Shown piece after piece: positions 52,859 to 62,349 of a DNA stretch of 64,000 nucleotides. Origin of the DNA: Bin90 sp965214635 (lineage in GTDB: Bacteria; Chloroflexota; Dehalococcoidia; Lucifugimonadales; JADFKI01). The position numbers and the translations under genes were made by a program. Below the pieces are notes generated by a model. That model was not told the origin of the DNA, made no database searches, and saw only the letters and a list, made by a program, of their open reading frames with translations. The number at the start of each line of letters is the position of its first letter. Within the stretch, counting starts at the first letter, position 1. The DNA lies in contig OZ243964.1 in assembly GCA_965214635.1 (NCBI GenBank), positions 868,001-932,000 of the forward strand. Direction: 5' to 3'.

Positions 52859-52989
52859 ATTTTATACAAAATATTGACATAGATTGAAACTATGGTAAGG
52901 TTTGCACGCGCTGTGGTGAGAAGCAGATACATTGCTGTGTAGATGGCGGGAATAGCGCGTCGAACCCTCGATGCCGTTGCAGGGCTGCT

Positions 52990-54213
52990 GTGAAAATCAA
53001 TTTTACGAAGATGTGGTGGCTGCTGCTGCCCTGCTTAATCGCCCTGTATGCCGTTGTGAACTATGGTGCAGCGCAAAGCGTCTCGAACAACGATGATGTG
53101 CAATTACGGACGAAGCACACATCGCATCAGTATCCTCAGTCGGTGAAGTTCCTCGGGACGCTGCGGTTTTCGGGCGACCGATATGGTGCTGCAATCGAGA
53201 GCGTGCAGCTGCATGTGGTAGGGCCGCAGTCGTTTCGGGCGAAAGTGCCGCTGCTCGGTGGTCCGTTCGATGTGTCCGGTCTTCCGGGCGTTCCCGGCAT
53301 ACTCACGGGACACTCGGGGTTTGAGGGCGTCAGCCGCTCGCAGCAAGGCATTTACAAGGCATCGCGGCAATCGGCGACCATCGTGTTTGACTTGCTTTGG
53401 ACGCCGGACAAGGAACGGCTGACGGCAGGGAGTTACACAGCGTATGTGAGTGTGCGCGAGGCTGAATTGGGCAGGACGCTGCGCAGTGAATATGTGAATT
53501 TCACGATAGCCGCTCCGACGCCCACAATCACGCCGACCGCAACGGCTACTGGGACGCCGACCGTAACCGCAACACCCACAGCAACGCTCACGCCGACCGT
53601 AACCGCAACACGCACGCCCACGCCTACTCCGACCATAACTGCAATACGCACGCCCACGCCTACTCCGACCGCAACGGTTACTGTGCCGCCGAGCCGAACT
53701 CCGTTGCCGACGATAACCGCAACCGTGACACTCACACCATCAGCAACACCTACGCCGAGTGTTGCACCAACGGAAACGCCCGCGCCGACAGCGTTTGCTG
53801 TGCCTGCGCCGGCATCTTTTGTGGCGGAGGCAACGCCCCTGTTGTCTGGGACACCGATGCTGACGGTAGATCCTGTTTCTCTCGCGCCCACAGGCGTCGC
53901 GTCGGATCAGCAGGCAGTGCCTGCTGATCCGACGCAGTTGCCACCCGAACCGTCTGCGTCCCTAGCATCGTCAGTGAATTCGCCGACACCGGGTACGCAG
54001 GCAGTGCGGGAAGCGCCGGTGGTTCGCATCGTGATAGCGTACACGCCTGATGCAGCAGCGCCGCCGACGCTGACGCCGACGCCAGCCACCTATGCCGATG
54101 GCGGAGAGTCGGGAGGCGGCGGCTTCCCGCTGACACCAGCGGTGATATTCGTAAGCATCGCAGCGTTTGCAGGGTTAGCGGCGTTTGCGTCTGGCGCTAT
54201 GCTGCGGTCGTAG
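52990..54213 (+). CDS. Pro/Thr-stalk surface protein with C-terminal membrane anchor
   Basis: 407 residues from a GTG start. The N-terminal signal or anchor helix is KMWWLLLPCLIALYAVV. Residues 35-165 are a globular part of unknown fold (SVKFLGTLRFSGDRYGAAIE). Residues about 175-260 are low-complexity TPTVTATPTATLTPT units. The C-terminus has one membrane helix (FPLTPAVIFVSIAAFAGLAAF). It probably projects from the cell surface. A perfect 37-nt palindrome lies inside its gene (53899-53935). It has no recognised domain. Confidence 0.75.
   Translation: MKINFTKMWWLLLPCLIALYAVVNYGAAQSVSNNDDVQLRTKHTSHQYPQSVKFLGTLRFSGDRYGAAIESVQLHVVGPQSFRAKVPLLGGPFDVSGLPGVPGILTGHSGFEGVSRSQQGIYKASRQSATIVFDLLWTPDKERLTAGSYTAYVSVREAELGRTLRSEYVNFTIAAPTPTITPTATATGTPTVTATPTATLTPTVTATRTPTPTPTITAIRTPTPTPTATVTVPPSRTPLPTITATVTLTPSATPTPSVAPTETPAPTAFAVPAPASFVAEATPLLSGTPMLTVDPVSLAPTGVASDQQAVPADPTQLPPEPSASLASSVNSPTPGTQAVREAPVVRIVIAYTPDAAAPPTLTPTPATYADGGESGGGGFPLTPAVIFVSIAAFAGLAAFASGAMLRS
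53899..53935. repeat. Perfect 37-nt palindrome within a gene
   Basis: GCGTCGGATCAGCAGGCA and TGCCTGCTGATCCGACGC are exact reverse complements separated by a single G. Eighteen base pairs with a 1-base centre within a coding sequence is unusual. It encodes ASDQQAVPADPT and does not break the frame. Confidence 0.85.
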
Positions 54214-54381
54214 GCGGCAGGCTAATATATTCTTGATATAGATGAAAGACCGGTATAGCCTGCCGTTAAGTCATGCGTAAATGTGTAGAATATAGGATGG
54301 GTCACCAAGGCTGCATCTTCTATTCCGCATAAATACAGCATAAGTCGTTCAGCCGTTACCCAATCTCGGAGATGCCTGCAC

Positions 54382-54753
54382 ATGAGCAATCTGTCCTTAC
54401 TTTTGAATGCCTGCCCACCACGCCCCATTGCCCACGCTGGTGACCAGTACGCCGCTGATATTATTCAGGGGCTGTCTGAAGAACTGTCTAATTCCACAAA
54501 TGCTGCGGACTTTCTGGAAGCGACCCACTTGACGCAGGCGGCTCAAGGCTTCCTGCGCATGGCTATGGACCACGCCGCATTGCGGCGCAGCAGCACTAGC
54601 CCATCTGTGTACCAGCTCTACAGCCGCTATGGTGGGGGTAAGACCCACAGCCTCTTGCTGCTTGCTGCCGCAGCGAAATATCCCGACCTTCGCTACTGGG
54701 CGGAAACAGCGCAGATCGAGCCGGTCTCCGCCCGAGTGGTCGCGTTCGATTAA
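54382..54753 (+). pseudogene. DUF499-type ATPase, 5' fragment
   Basis: 123 residues, against roughly 1000 for DUF499 ATPases. The start ATG follows GGAG. The Walker A piece YGGGKTHSLLLL is near residue 88, preceded by DFLEATHLTQAAQGFL and VYQLYSRYGG, as in DUF499 proteins. The protein ends abruptly at ARVVAFD with a stop, just before the next gene's ribosome site (GAAAGGATTC). Most of the gene is deleted. It is the first remnant of a defence-type locus. Confidence 0.75.
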
Positions 54754-55097
54754 TCTGAAAGGATTCTCATATGTCTCTGATTCTGAAGATACCCAAAGAA
54801 TATGGGCTGCTGCTGGATCACGATCCCAGGGACAACCGCCGTGTGTCGGTTACGCTGGCGAGCAAGACGCCCCGCAAGAACGGGCGGCTGATGCAGTATG
54901 CCACCGGCACTTTGTATCAGCGGTGCTTTCAGCATATGTCCACCATACTGTGGAACTACCACGGAGATCGCCCGCATCCACAAGAGGGTACAGGCAGGCA
55001 GTATCACCCCATCACCGAGGAGGCGGCGGTGCAGATCCGCCTGCTGCTGGACGCCATACGCGGCACGGTGCGCGCAGACAAGGCGGAGCGCTTGGCT

Positions 55098-56163
55098 GGT
55101 AGCGTTTCCATTCAGGTGGTTGAGTTGTAGAATGAGGCATACATTACCAGAGGGGGGGGGAAACGAATGGGTATGCTATACCGACTGGAAGAGCAAGCAG
55201 AAAAGACCGTTACACAGGAAATACAAGACACACTCCAAGATGCGCTGATGCTCTACAAGCCGATGTGCAAAGCCTGCGACCTAGCGATGGCACGCCATCA
55301 CAGCTATCGCCGCACACTCATCACCAAGTATGGCGCAGTGAACTTGGCAATGCCCGTGTTCAGATGTGGGAAGTGCGGAGATATGCAGAGCGGTATGGAG
55401 CTAGTAGGCAATGTGGAACGCCGCAAGTCGTACTCAAAAAAACGCGCGAAGAGGCGGTGAGACTGGCGGCGATGGGGTTGAGTTACGCCAAGGTCGGCGA
55501 GATGTATGGGTTCGCCAAGAGCACCTTGTGCAAGTGGATCAAGCAGGAGAAGTTGGAGCGACCTGAGCTGAAAGGTGATGTGGCGGAGATGGATGGAGTG
55601 TGGGTGGGTGTTCGTCGTGGGAAGCAGGAGATGAAGGTGTTCCGGGATGACAAGGGCGGCGTAATGGCGTCGTTCGGGAGTTGGGAAGACACGCTGACCG
55701 AAGCCTATAAGCGAGGAGTAAGGCAGCCTGCCCACCTAGTGAGCGATGGAGACAGAGCGATAGCCTCTGCCATCGGAATGGTCTATGGCCGAGGCACAGC
55801 CCATCAGCTATGCCAGTTCCATCTGCTCAGGGAGTACAGGCGCAACATAGGCGAGGTGGGCTGGGACGAAGCCAAAGAGTTGCTGATGTCAGAAGACTTG
55901 GCTGAGGCGAGGAAGTTGGCTGCACAGATAGTGAAGTTGACGAGTGGTCGTGGGCTGATGTGGTGTAAGAAGGCGCTGACCAAGGGACTGGCGCATCTGG
56001 GTACTGGTCAGTTTAGATACAAGACCACATCTCGGTTGGAGCGGTTTCAGCGAGAGATACGGCGTCGTGAGCGAATGGGCACAGCGTGGACGCCTCACAA
56101 CCTGCTGGTACTGCTGCAACGCAGGGGGCTTCTGTCTTCGACCACCTGAATGGAAACGCTACC
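55098..56163 (+). mobile_element. 1066-bp Mutator-type insertion sequence, copy 2
   Basis: It has the same length and ends as copy 1 at 13242-14307 (GGTAGCGTTTCCATTCAGG at the left, CCTGAATGGAAACGCTACC at the right). The 9-bp target duplication CGCTTGGCT flanks it (55089-55097 and 56164-56172). Copies differ by scattered substitutions, so they were not inserted from one another very recently, or they diverged after transposition. Confidence 0.93.
55167..56149 (+). CDS. Mutator-type transposase, second copy, expressed by frameshift
   Basis: Two overlapping frames as in copy 1: 55167-55460 (zinc knuckles CKAC, CGKCGD; ending SYSKKRAKRR) and the frame that ends at 56149 with LERFQREIRRRERMG. 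The A7 slippery run (55436-55442) is conserved between the copies. Changes relative to copy 1 are mostly conservative (for example REYRRNIGEVG against REYRRKVGEVG). Conserved frame arrangement in two diverged copies supports a functional programmed frameshift. Confidence 0.85.
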
Positions 56164-56310
56164 CGCTTGGCTCGCGCCATTGCAGACCTGCACCCATGCG
56201 AAAGCAGCTGGTGGTACGCCTGCCACAAGAACCGCAGCCGACCGCGCCGCGTGCTGGAAGCGCTGACCTTGATGTATGCGTAAACGGGAGGGCGACGGAG
56301 CGGCACTGCG

Positions 56311-56589
56311 ATGTGGACTTGGAATGCTCGTAAGAACGCGGCGAATCAAGTTTTGCACTTAGTGTCGTTCCAAGAAGCACAAGAGGTTTTCGGCGATCCC
56401 CTTGCGGCAACACGCTTGGACTGCGAACATAGTGACTATGAACAGCGTTACCATACGATAGGAATGACCCGCTCGCACAGGCTGCTAGTGGTGCATACTA
56501 GGGATGAGGATGGCGAGTCCGGGAGGATAATTTCTGCGCGCGACGCTACAGCACACGAGAGAGACGCTTATGAACGCGGAAAATTCTGA
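56311..56589 (+). CDS. BrnT-like toxin
   Basis: 92 residues. The pattern WTWNARKNAANQVLHLVSFQEAQEVFGDPLA, followed by YHTIGMTRSHRLLVVHT and RIISARDATAHERDAYERG, is that of BrnT-family type II toxins (RNase of the RelE-like fold). A BrnA antitoxin normally follows; no BrnA-like gene is seen here. Instead the gene overlaps by 20 bp the 443-residue gene that follows. It could be an orphan or the partner may have been lost in the deletions around this locus. Confidence 0.8.
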   Translation: MWTWNARKNAANQVLHLVSFQEAQEVFGDPLAATRLDCEHSDYEQRYHTIGMTRSHRLLVVHTRDEDGESGRIISARDATAHERDAYERGKF

Positions 56590-57901
56590 ATCCAGATCCT
56601 TGGAGTTCATCCCGGAAGTTACCGACTGGACTGGGGCGGTACGGGGGATGTTTGCCAACTGCCCTAACCCGCCTTATGTCGAGGAAGCTGTTCGCCTGTT
56701 TGATGACAAACCGCGGGACTATACCGACCCGGCTCGATACGCCGAGACTGAGTATTCGTTTTACGACCGATCGTCGTTAGACGAAGTCGAGCGCACGCGC
56801 CAAATGCTGCAGCGGTGGGTGGATCGGATGCCACTCAAAAAGCAGAAAGACATCGTAAGTCGGATGCGCCACGAAGGCTTCGGGTCGATAACAAAAGAGG
56901 ATAAATTCGAGGGCGCTTTCTTCGAGTTGTTCCTGCACGAATTCCTGAACGGGACTGGCGGCTACACGGTGGTAGAGCCAAAGATTGGGCGTCGGACACC
57001 TGACTTCGGCGTAACCGAGACTGGTCGGGATGGGAACAAGATCAACTATGTGGTGGAAGCCACTAATCTCAATGTGCAATTTGCACAAGACCTAGAATGG
57101 AGCTGGAACGAAAATAAAGCCTTCGACATCTTGAATGAAATCAAGACTGCCGACTTTCGCTTATGGGTGAGAACCAAGGGAACTCTCGCCAGTATGCCAA
57201 GCAAGAAGGGCTTGAAGCGCCCGTTCGAGGAACTGGCGAGAGATGCGGACTATGACAAACTCACAGCCGTATACGACCTGTACGGTCCTGCACATATGCC
57301 TGAGGCGACATTCGCGCACGAGGGCTGGCGCATCACGGGACAGCTCATTCCTGTTACCCCAGAGCGTCGGCCTCGCAAGGGCAGGTTCATCGGTATGATT
57401 GGACCCGGGATATGGGGCACATTCAATGATATCGAAAAGACCCGAAAGGCGCTGTCTAAGAAAGCGGATCGCTACAAGAATATAGACAACCTCATAGTTG
57501 CTGTGCGCGGCGATCCGTTCTTGGAAAGAATGGGTGATGTGCTGTTCGGGCGGCAGGTGTATCAGGTTTATGTGCCTAAGCCAAACCATACGGGACCGAT
57601 ACCGCCGAGCCACTACGCTCAGAAGTATGACGGCTTCTGGTTCAATACTTACGGACCAAAGAACCAGAATGTAATGGGTGTGTTGGCGTTCTTTAAACTA
57701 CACCCGGGGAGCGTTGATAAGGCTGGGGCTGTGTTCTACGCCAACCCTTACACTGAGAAGCCGCTGCCTGCTTGGGCGAGCAAAATCACTCACGCAGAAT
57801 ACAGAGAAGACGGCGTGGTAAGTGTCGTAGAAGGCGTCCCGCCCGGCTTCTTCGTGAAAGACCACGAGCCTTACCAGGATTACTGGGAAACGCCTAGATA
57901 G
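56570..57901 (+). CDS. Possible PD-(D/E)XK-like nuclease protein
   Basis: 443 residues. The middle contains an acidic-nuclease-like arrangement: FFELFLHEFLNG (E119 or E124), VEPKIGRRTPDFGV (D145) and NYVVEATNL (E163) with Thr instead of the usual Lys. Beyond residue 200 the protein is unassigned (DLYGPAHMPEATFAHEGW; GMIGPGIWGTFNDIE). The gene overlaps the BrnT-like gene and precedes the helicase remnant. The fold call is weak and based on spacing alone. The reading frame is intact. Confidence 0.5.
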   Translation: MNAENSESRSLEFIPEVTDWTGAVRGMFANCPNPPYVEEAVRLFDDKPRDYTDPARYAETEYSFYDRSSLDEVERTRQMLQRWVDRMPLKKQKDIVSRMRHEGFGSITKEDKFEGAFFELFLHEFLNGTGGYTVVEPKIGRRTPDFGVTETGRDGNKINYVVEATNLNVQFAQDLEWSWNENKAFDILNEIKTADFRLWVRTKGTLASMPSKKGLKRPFEELARDADYDKLTAVYDLYGPAHMPEATFAHEGWRITGQLIPVTPERRPRKGRFIGMIGPGIWGTFNDIEKTRKALSKKADRYKNIDNLIVAVRGDPFLERMGDVLFGRQVYQVYVPKPNHTGPIPPSHYAQKYDGFWFNTYGPKNQNVMGVLAFFKLHPGSVDKAGAVFYANPYTEKPLPAWASKITHAEYREDGVVSVVEGVPPGFFVKDHEPYQDYWETPR

Positions 57902-57925
57902 CAAGGTAGCAAGGAACACACCCAA

Positions 57926-58613
57926 ATGCCAAACGCATCGCCCCGCCTCATCGAAAAGTGGCTGCCTATCAACGAAATTTCCACCGAGGCGATTCGTAAG
58001 CAGCCGAGCGGCGTCCTGATGTGCACAGAAACGGCGTCGGAGTCGCTCAACCTGCAATTCTGCACTGCTGTGGTCAACTACGACATCCCGTGGAATCCGA
58101 TGACGCTGGAACAGCGCCCCGGGCGCATCGACCGCATTGGGCAGAAGCGCCGAACGGTTGATGTGGTGAACCTGTTCTATACGGGCACGGTAGAGCACGA
58201 TGCGTACGAAGCGGCGACGCGCCGTTTCGAGAGTATTCGCGCTAATGTGGGCGAGTATCCGCCGATTATCGCTGCTAGCATCCAGCGCATCATCCGCGAC
58301 GAAATGAACGCTGACGAAGAACTTGACCGACTAGCCGCCCGAAATGAGTTCGACATCAATAGGCTAAACGCTGAATGGCATGAGCGCAACGCTGAACCTA
58401 ATCCGTGCATTACGATGGAGGATATGGAGAAGCCTCTTTGTGAGCCGAACTTGATGCCAGCGGGTTGGTCCGTGGTGTCAGCCGGCGGGAAACACTGGGA
58501 TGTTATTTCCCCCAGTGGGTGTAAAGTTCCGTGTAACCACTGACGCTGACGCTTATCAGGATGAAGACGGCCGCCTGCAACGGTGGCAGGGGCCGCGCTT
58601 GTCGATATGTTAA
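57926..58613 (+). pseudogene. Chimeric remnant of DUF1156-methylase start and SNF2-helicase end
   Basis: The first 25 residues (MPNASPRLIEKWLPINEIST) resemble the N-terminus of DUF1156 DNA methyltransferases. They switch abruptly to SGVLMCTETASESLNLQFC and WNPMTLEQRPGRIDRIGQKRR, motifs V and VI of a SNF2-type helicase. A further frameshift lies near 58530, after which RVTTDADAYQDEDGRLQRWQGP ends at a stop at 58611-58613. A large deletion has fused the ends of two genes. Confidence 0.75.
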
Positions 58614-58944
58614 GCCTACGCGCTTGGTATGCTAGGCATTGTCCGCACTATCGGGGAGACTGCCAGCGGGAAGGGAGCCAAATAGGCGCAGAGCTAGTGG
58701 TGGATGGCGGTTATACTACAGCGTAAGACACACCGTGCAAATATTGGTCATTGGCTTACTCTTCATTGCAGATGGTTATAGTGCATACTTCATCTATACT
58801 CAGTAACCCGCGCTCTATTGCGCGTATAAGTGCGTATGGCTGCATCACAGGATATTCTCAACATACAGAGATAATGAGTTACAATAGGGTCATAACATCA
58901 AGCACAGTCAGGAGTGCTCGGCGTGCGGAGTTGCGTGAGGATGT
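58614..58944. other. Non-coding stretch with IS1-family remnant
   Basis: 331 bp before the Calx-beta remnant. The first 235 bp show no gene. The element remnant at 58851-58972 follows. Confidence 0.5.
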
Positions 58945-58972
58945 GTGGATATGGACGGCAGCGGTAGAGGTA
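58851..58972 (+). mobile_element. Internally deleted IS1-family remnant
   Basis: The left end GATATTCTCAACATACAGAG (58851 onward) and CATAACATCAAGCACAGTCA resemble the left end of the complete element, then the sequence jumps to its middle (GTGCTCGGCGTGCGGAGTTG, the KRARRAELRE region of InsB). The right part is missing. The junction reads into the Calx-beta remnant. Confidence 0.75.
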
Positions 58973-58999
58973 CGGGGCCATATCTTGAAATCAATCGCG

Positions 59000-61692
59000 G
59001 ACGCCCACATCCACGCTGTCGATCGACGCTCCCAGCGTGGATGTGGGGCAGCACGGCTCTCACCTTCACGGCGCACCTGAGCCAACCGGCAGAGTTTGAT
59101 GTTGTGGTCGCATACGACACCGAGGGTGGCACGGCAACTGCCGGCAATTTTACCTTCGCACGGTCAAGGTTGACGCTGGGAACGCAAGACGACAACACCG
59201 ATGAACCTGCTTCCACGCTGACCCTGACGCTGACGGACGGCGCTAACTACGGTCTAGGCGCAGCGACTACGGCGACGGTTACGGTGGATGACAACGACGG
59301 CATGCAAGAGGGAATCTATGTCGTGCATGTCGTAACTGTGGCGGCCGACACGGATACGGTTATCGAGGGAGAGACAGCGGCGTTCACGCTGACGCGAACC
59401 AACACGGACATCGAAGAACCGCGCGTGGTGAACATCACGATAGAACACTTCGGTTCTGTGCTGGCTGAAGACGCACCGACCTAGGCGACCATCCTTGCCG
59501 ACGAGACCACGGTTACTGTAACGCTGAGTACTGATGACAATGACACCGATGCCCCAATGCCACACTTACGCTGACGGTTGCCGCCTCCGATGCCTACGAG
59601 TTGGGCACGCCGTCCACCGCGACGCTAGCAGTGGAGGATAACGACGGCACGCCGGGGCTGAGAGTTGCCGACGCATATGCTGCGGAGGGTGAGGTTCTGG
59701 TGTTTGCGCTGACGCTGATGCACCCGAGTGCCACCAGAGGTGCCACAGTGCAGTACGAGATCACGCCGGACACGGCGCAAGCAGCGGACTACACCAGCAC
59801 ACCTCGGATACGGTTACCTTTGCGCCGGGAGAGATTTCCAAGAATGTTACACTTGAACTCGTGGATGACACGGTGTCTGAGCCTAACGAGACGGTTACGC
59901 TCACGCTGTCCGGTCTCACGGGTATGGTGAGTCTTGCAGATGACACAGCCACTGGGACGATCACGGACAATGATCCTCCAATTGTGACGGTCGTGTCGAC
60001 AACGATGACGGAAAGCGGAGAGTTGGTGTTCACGCTGATGCGAACAGGGAGCTGTCCCATAGCCTGGCATCAGATACAAGACTGTGTATACGGGCAGGGC
60101 GTCGTCCGTAGGGAAGGGTATCGGTTCTTCCGGGATGGAAGCGCCACACTAGAAATGCGCGACCCAGAATTTCGGGATAAGACTGTCAGCGCCGCCGACA
60201 GAATTGCGAAGCTGACAGTCTTATCCCGACGATTATGCCTCTAAGTATGTGGTGGGGAATCCGTCTGAGGCAATCCTGTCGGTGGAAGGCTATCACCTGC
60301 CGGTGGTCACAGCTGCTGAGTCCGTGGCGGACTCAGCAACAGAGGAAGGCACGCTTGTGGTCTTCACCGTAACGCGGGCTGGAGATAGTTCAGAAGCCTT
60401 GGATGTGTTCTTCACGATCGAGGATAACAGCGGTGTGCTGGAATCACAAGCGCCGACCAGCGCGACCATCGATGCCGACGAATCCAGCGTGAGCCTTCCG
60501 ATCTTGGACGACGAGGTTGATGAGCCGAATGCCGATGTGTCGACAGTGCTGCAAGACAGCGCGAACTACCCCTTGGGTACTCCGTCGCAGGCTGCGGTAA
60601 CGGCTCGCGACAACGACGGAATACCCACGGTGTTCTTTGTAGAGACAGATGCCACCGTGACGGAAGGCGGCACGCTCGAGTTCCCGGTGATGCTGAGCAA
60701 CCCGAGCGATTTGGAGATCCCCGTGCGCTACACCATACGCGGTACGGCGGAAGCGGAGGACTACAATGATTCTGGGAACGGCTGCACCGAGAGAGACGGA
60801 GCAGACGATTTCGCTGGCTACGGTGGATGACAGCACCGATGAGGCGACTGAGACGGTCGTTCTCACGCTGGAGGCGCCGGCATCGGATCTGGCGATATTG
60901 GGCATTGCACGCGCGAAGGGCATAATCGAAGACAACGACCTGCCAATCGTAACGGTCGTGTCTGCGATGATGACGGAAAACCGAGTTGGCGTGTTCACGC
61001 TGATGCGGGAAGGGGATCTGTCTGTCGATCTAACTATCAATTACAGGATCAAGTATTCGGGCACGGGTACCAGCGCAGAAGGCTATCTGGAATTCAATGA
61101 CGGCAGTCCCACGCTGGAAATCCGTGCTGACAGGACGGCGCGTCTGACGCTTCTGCCCCTCGATGACTACACCTCCGAGTATGTAGTAGGGGATCCGCAC
61201 AGGGCAACGGTAACGGTGGGGGACGATGTTCTGCCGACGGTAACCGTAGCACCGTCCGCCACGGACTCGGACATGGAGGGCGCGCCTGCGGTCTTCACCA
61301 TAACGCGCGCTGGAGACCTTTCGGAAGCCTTGGATGTGTTCTTCACGCTCGAGGGTGGTGATGATGTGCCGGAATCGCAGGCGCCAACAAGTGCGACTAT
61401 CGATGCCGGCGAGACCAGCGGGAGCGTAAGTCTGGCGACCGTAGACGACGATGTCGACGAGCCGGATGCCACGCTGACGCTGTCCGAGCACGCGAGTTAT
61501 GAATTAGGTACGCCGTCGCAAGCCTCAAGAACAGTCGAGGATAATGATATGTCGTCAGCGGCCTACGCGAATACGGCTTCCTCGCCGGCGATGCACGCTG
61601 CGGTTCCCCGCGACATCGACGTTACCAGCGTAGCCGCCCCCGCCGAGCATCGCATCCTAGTGCGCGCCACAAATGCTTACGGCAGCAGCTGA
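59000..61692 (+). pseudogene. Decayed multi-domain Calx-beta protein
   Basis: At least six Calx-beta-like units can be traced in different frames (for example LTFTAHLSQPAEFDVVVAYD, VVFTVTRAGDSSEALDVFFT, AVFTITRAGDLSEALDVFFT; each closes with a DND-type strand). An in-frame TAG at 59482 and frame changes near 59560, 59800, 60060, 60240 and 60775 break the gene; the last frame ends at 61692. It probably was a large secreted adhesin or matrix protein. The 5' end is lost into an IS1 remnant, and a perfect inverted repeat lies at 60172-60229. Confidence 0.8.
60172..60229. repeat. Perfect 19-bp inverted repeat inside the Calx-beta remnant
   Basis: TCGGGATAAGACTGTCAGC (60172-60190) is the exact reverse complement of GCTGACAGTCTTATCCCGA (60211-60229), around a 20-base loop. 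It coincides with a reading-frame break of the Calx-beta sequence, consistent with an inverted duplication event. Confidence 0.85.
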
Positions 61693-61760
61693 TGGACCCT
61701 CGACTAGGTTACATCTAGCAACTAGACAAAGCTAGTCGGCATTATCTGGCTCTGGGCGCA

Positions 61761-61801
61761 CGAAGGGGGAGCGAACTTAAAAGCCTCGCTCCCCCCTTTC
61801 G
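61761..61801. terminator. GC-rich hairpin
   Basis: CGAAGGGGGAGCGA pairs with TCGCTCCCCCCTTTCG (one bulge) in the 209-bp gap between the Calx-beta remnant and the gamma-glutamyltransferase remnant. On plus it ends with a CTTTC run. Possible bidirectional terminator. Confidence 0.55.
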
Positions 61802-61901
61802 CTGCACCGACATTGGCGAAACCCTGAAAGCAGATGCGCGTTTTCAGGGACAGCATAGCGTCAGGGTACGAGAATCCAGCGCCCGGCGAAAACGCTTCTG
61901 T

Positions 61902-62317
61902 CTACCATGCGATTGCGTAGCAGGAACGGCGTGGGGCATCGCCGGCGCTCATCACGCCGCTGTCTAGGTCGCGGCGCGCCACCGTTGCGCCCATCCCGCA
62001 GGTCGCCACCTCTATCAGTACGCCGTGCCCCAACGCGATCAGCGCATCCCAGTTGGCGGCGGGATACCCCGTTTCCAGTAACACACGATTCGGGTAGTAC
62101 ACATGCGGGTAGAACGAGTCTGGCACGCTCTCGCTAGCGAAGCGCGGGGCTTCCACCGCTGCGGGTTAATCCCAAACACCAGCGTGTTCAGCATGAGCTG
62201 CACATTCGCCTGCGCTTGGTCGCCGTCGGGGCAGCCCACGGTCATGAACGGCACGCCATCGCGGGACACGATGTAGTTGATGAGCGTGGTGCGAGGGCGC
62301 TTGCGCGGCTCGAGTTA
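61902..62317 (-). pseudogene. Gamma-glutamyltransferase, 3' fragment
   Basis: Reading from 62317 on minus, LEPRKRPRTTLINYIVSRDGVPFMTVGCPDGDQAQANVQLMLNTLVFGINPQ resembles the C-terminal half of gamma-glutamyltransferase. After a frameshift near 62160 it continues as VEAPRFASESVPDSFYPHVYYPNRVLLE and stops at 61902. An in-frame stop lies just upstream (near 62318). The catalytic Thr region is missing. It is a decayed 3' end, probably host-derived. Shown here in short pieces only. Confidence 0.75.
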
Positions 62318-62349
62318 GAACGGTTGCCCCTAGGATTGGAGAATACAAC

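Larger units (their letters stand above)
54771..56283 (+). pseudogene. Small gene (DUF7680-like?) interrupted by an IS
   Basis: Removing the IS and one 9-bp target copy joins 54771-55097 to 56173-56283 in frame, giving 145 residues: MSLILKIPKEYGLLLDHDP through LLLDAIRGTVRADKAERLA, then RAIADLHPCESSWWYACHKN and RRVLEALTLMYA. A small protein next to DUF499 genes fits the DUF7680 type, but I am not sure. As it stands the 5' part ends with IS-derived GSVSIQVVEL. The gene itself has no other stop or shift. Confidence 0.65.
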
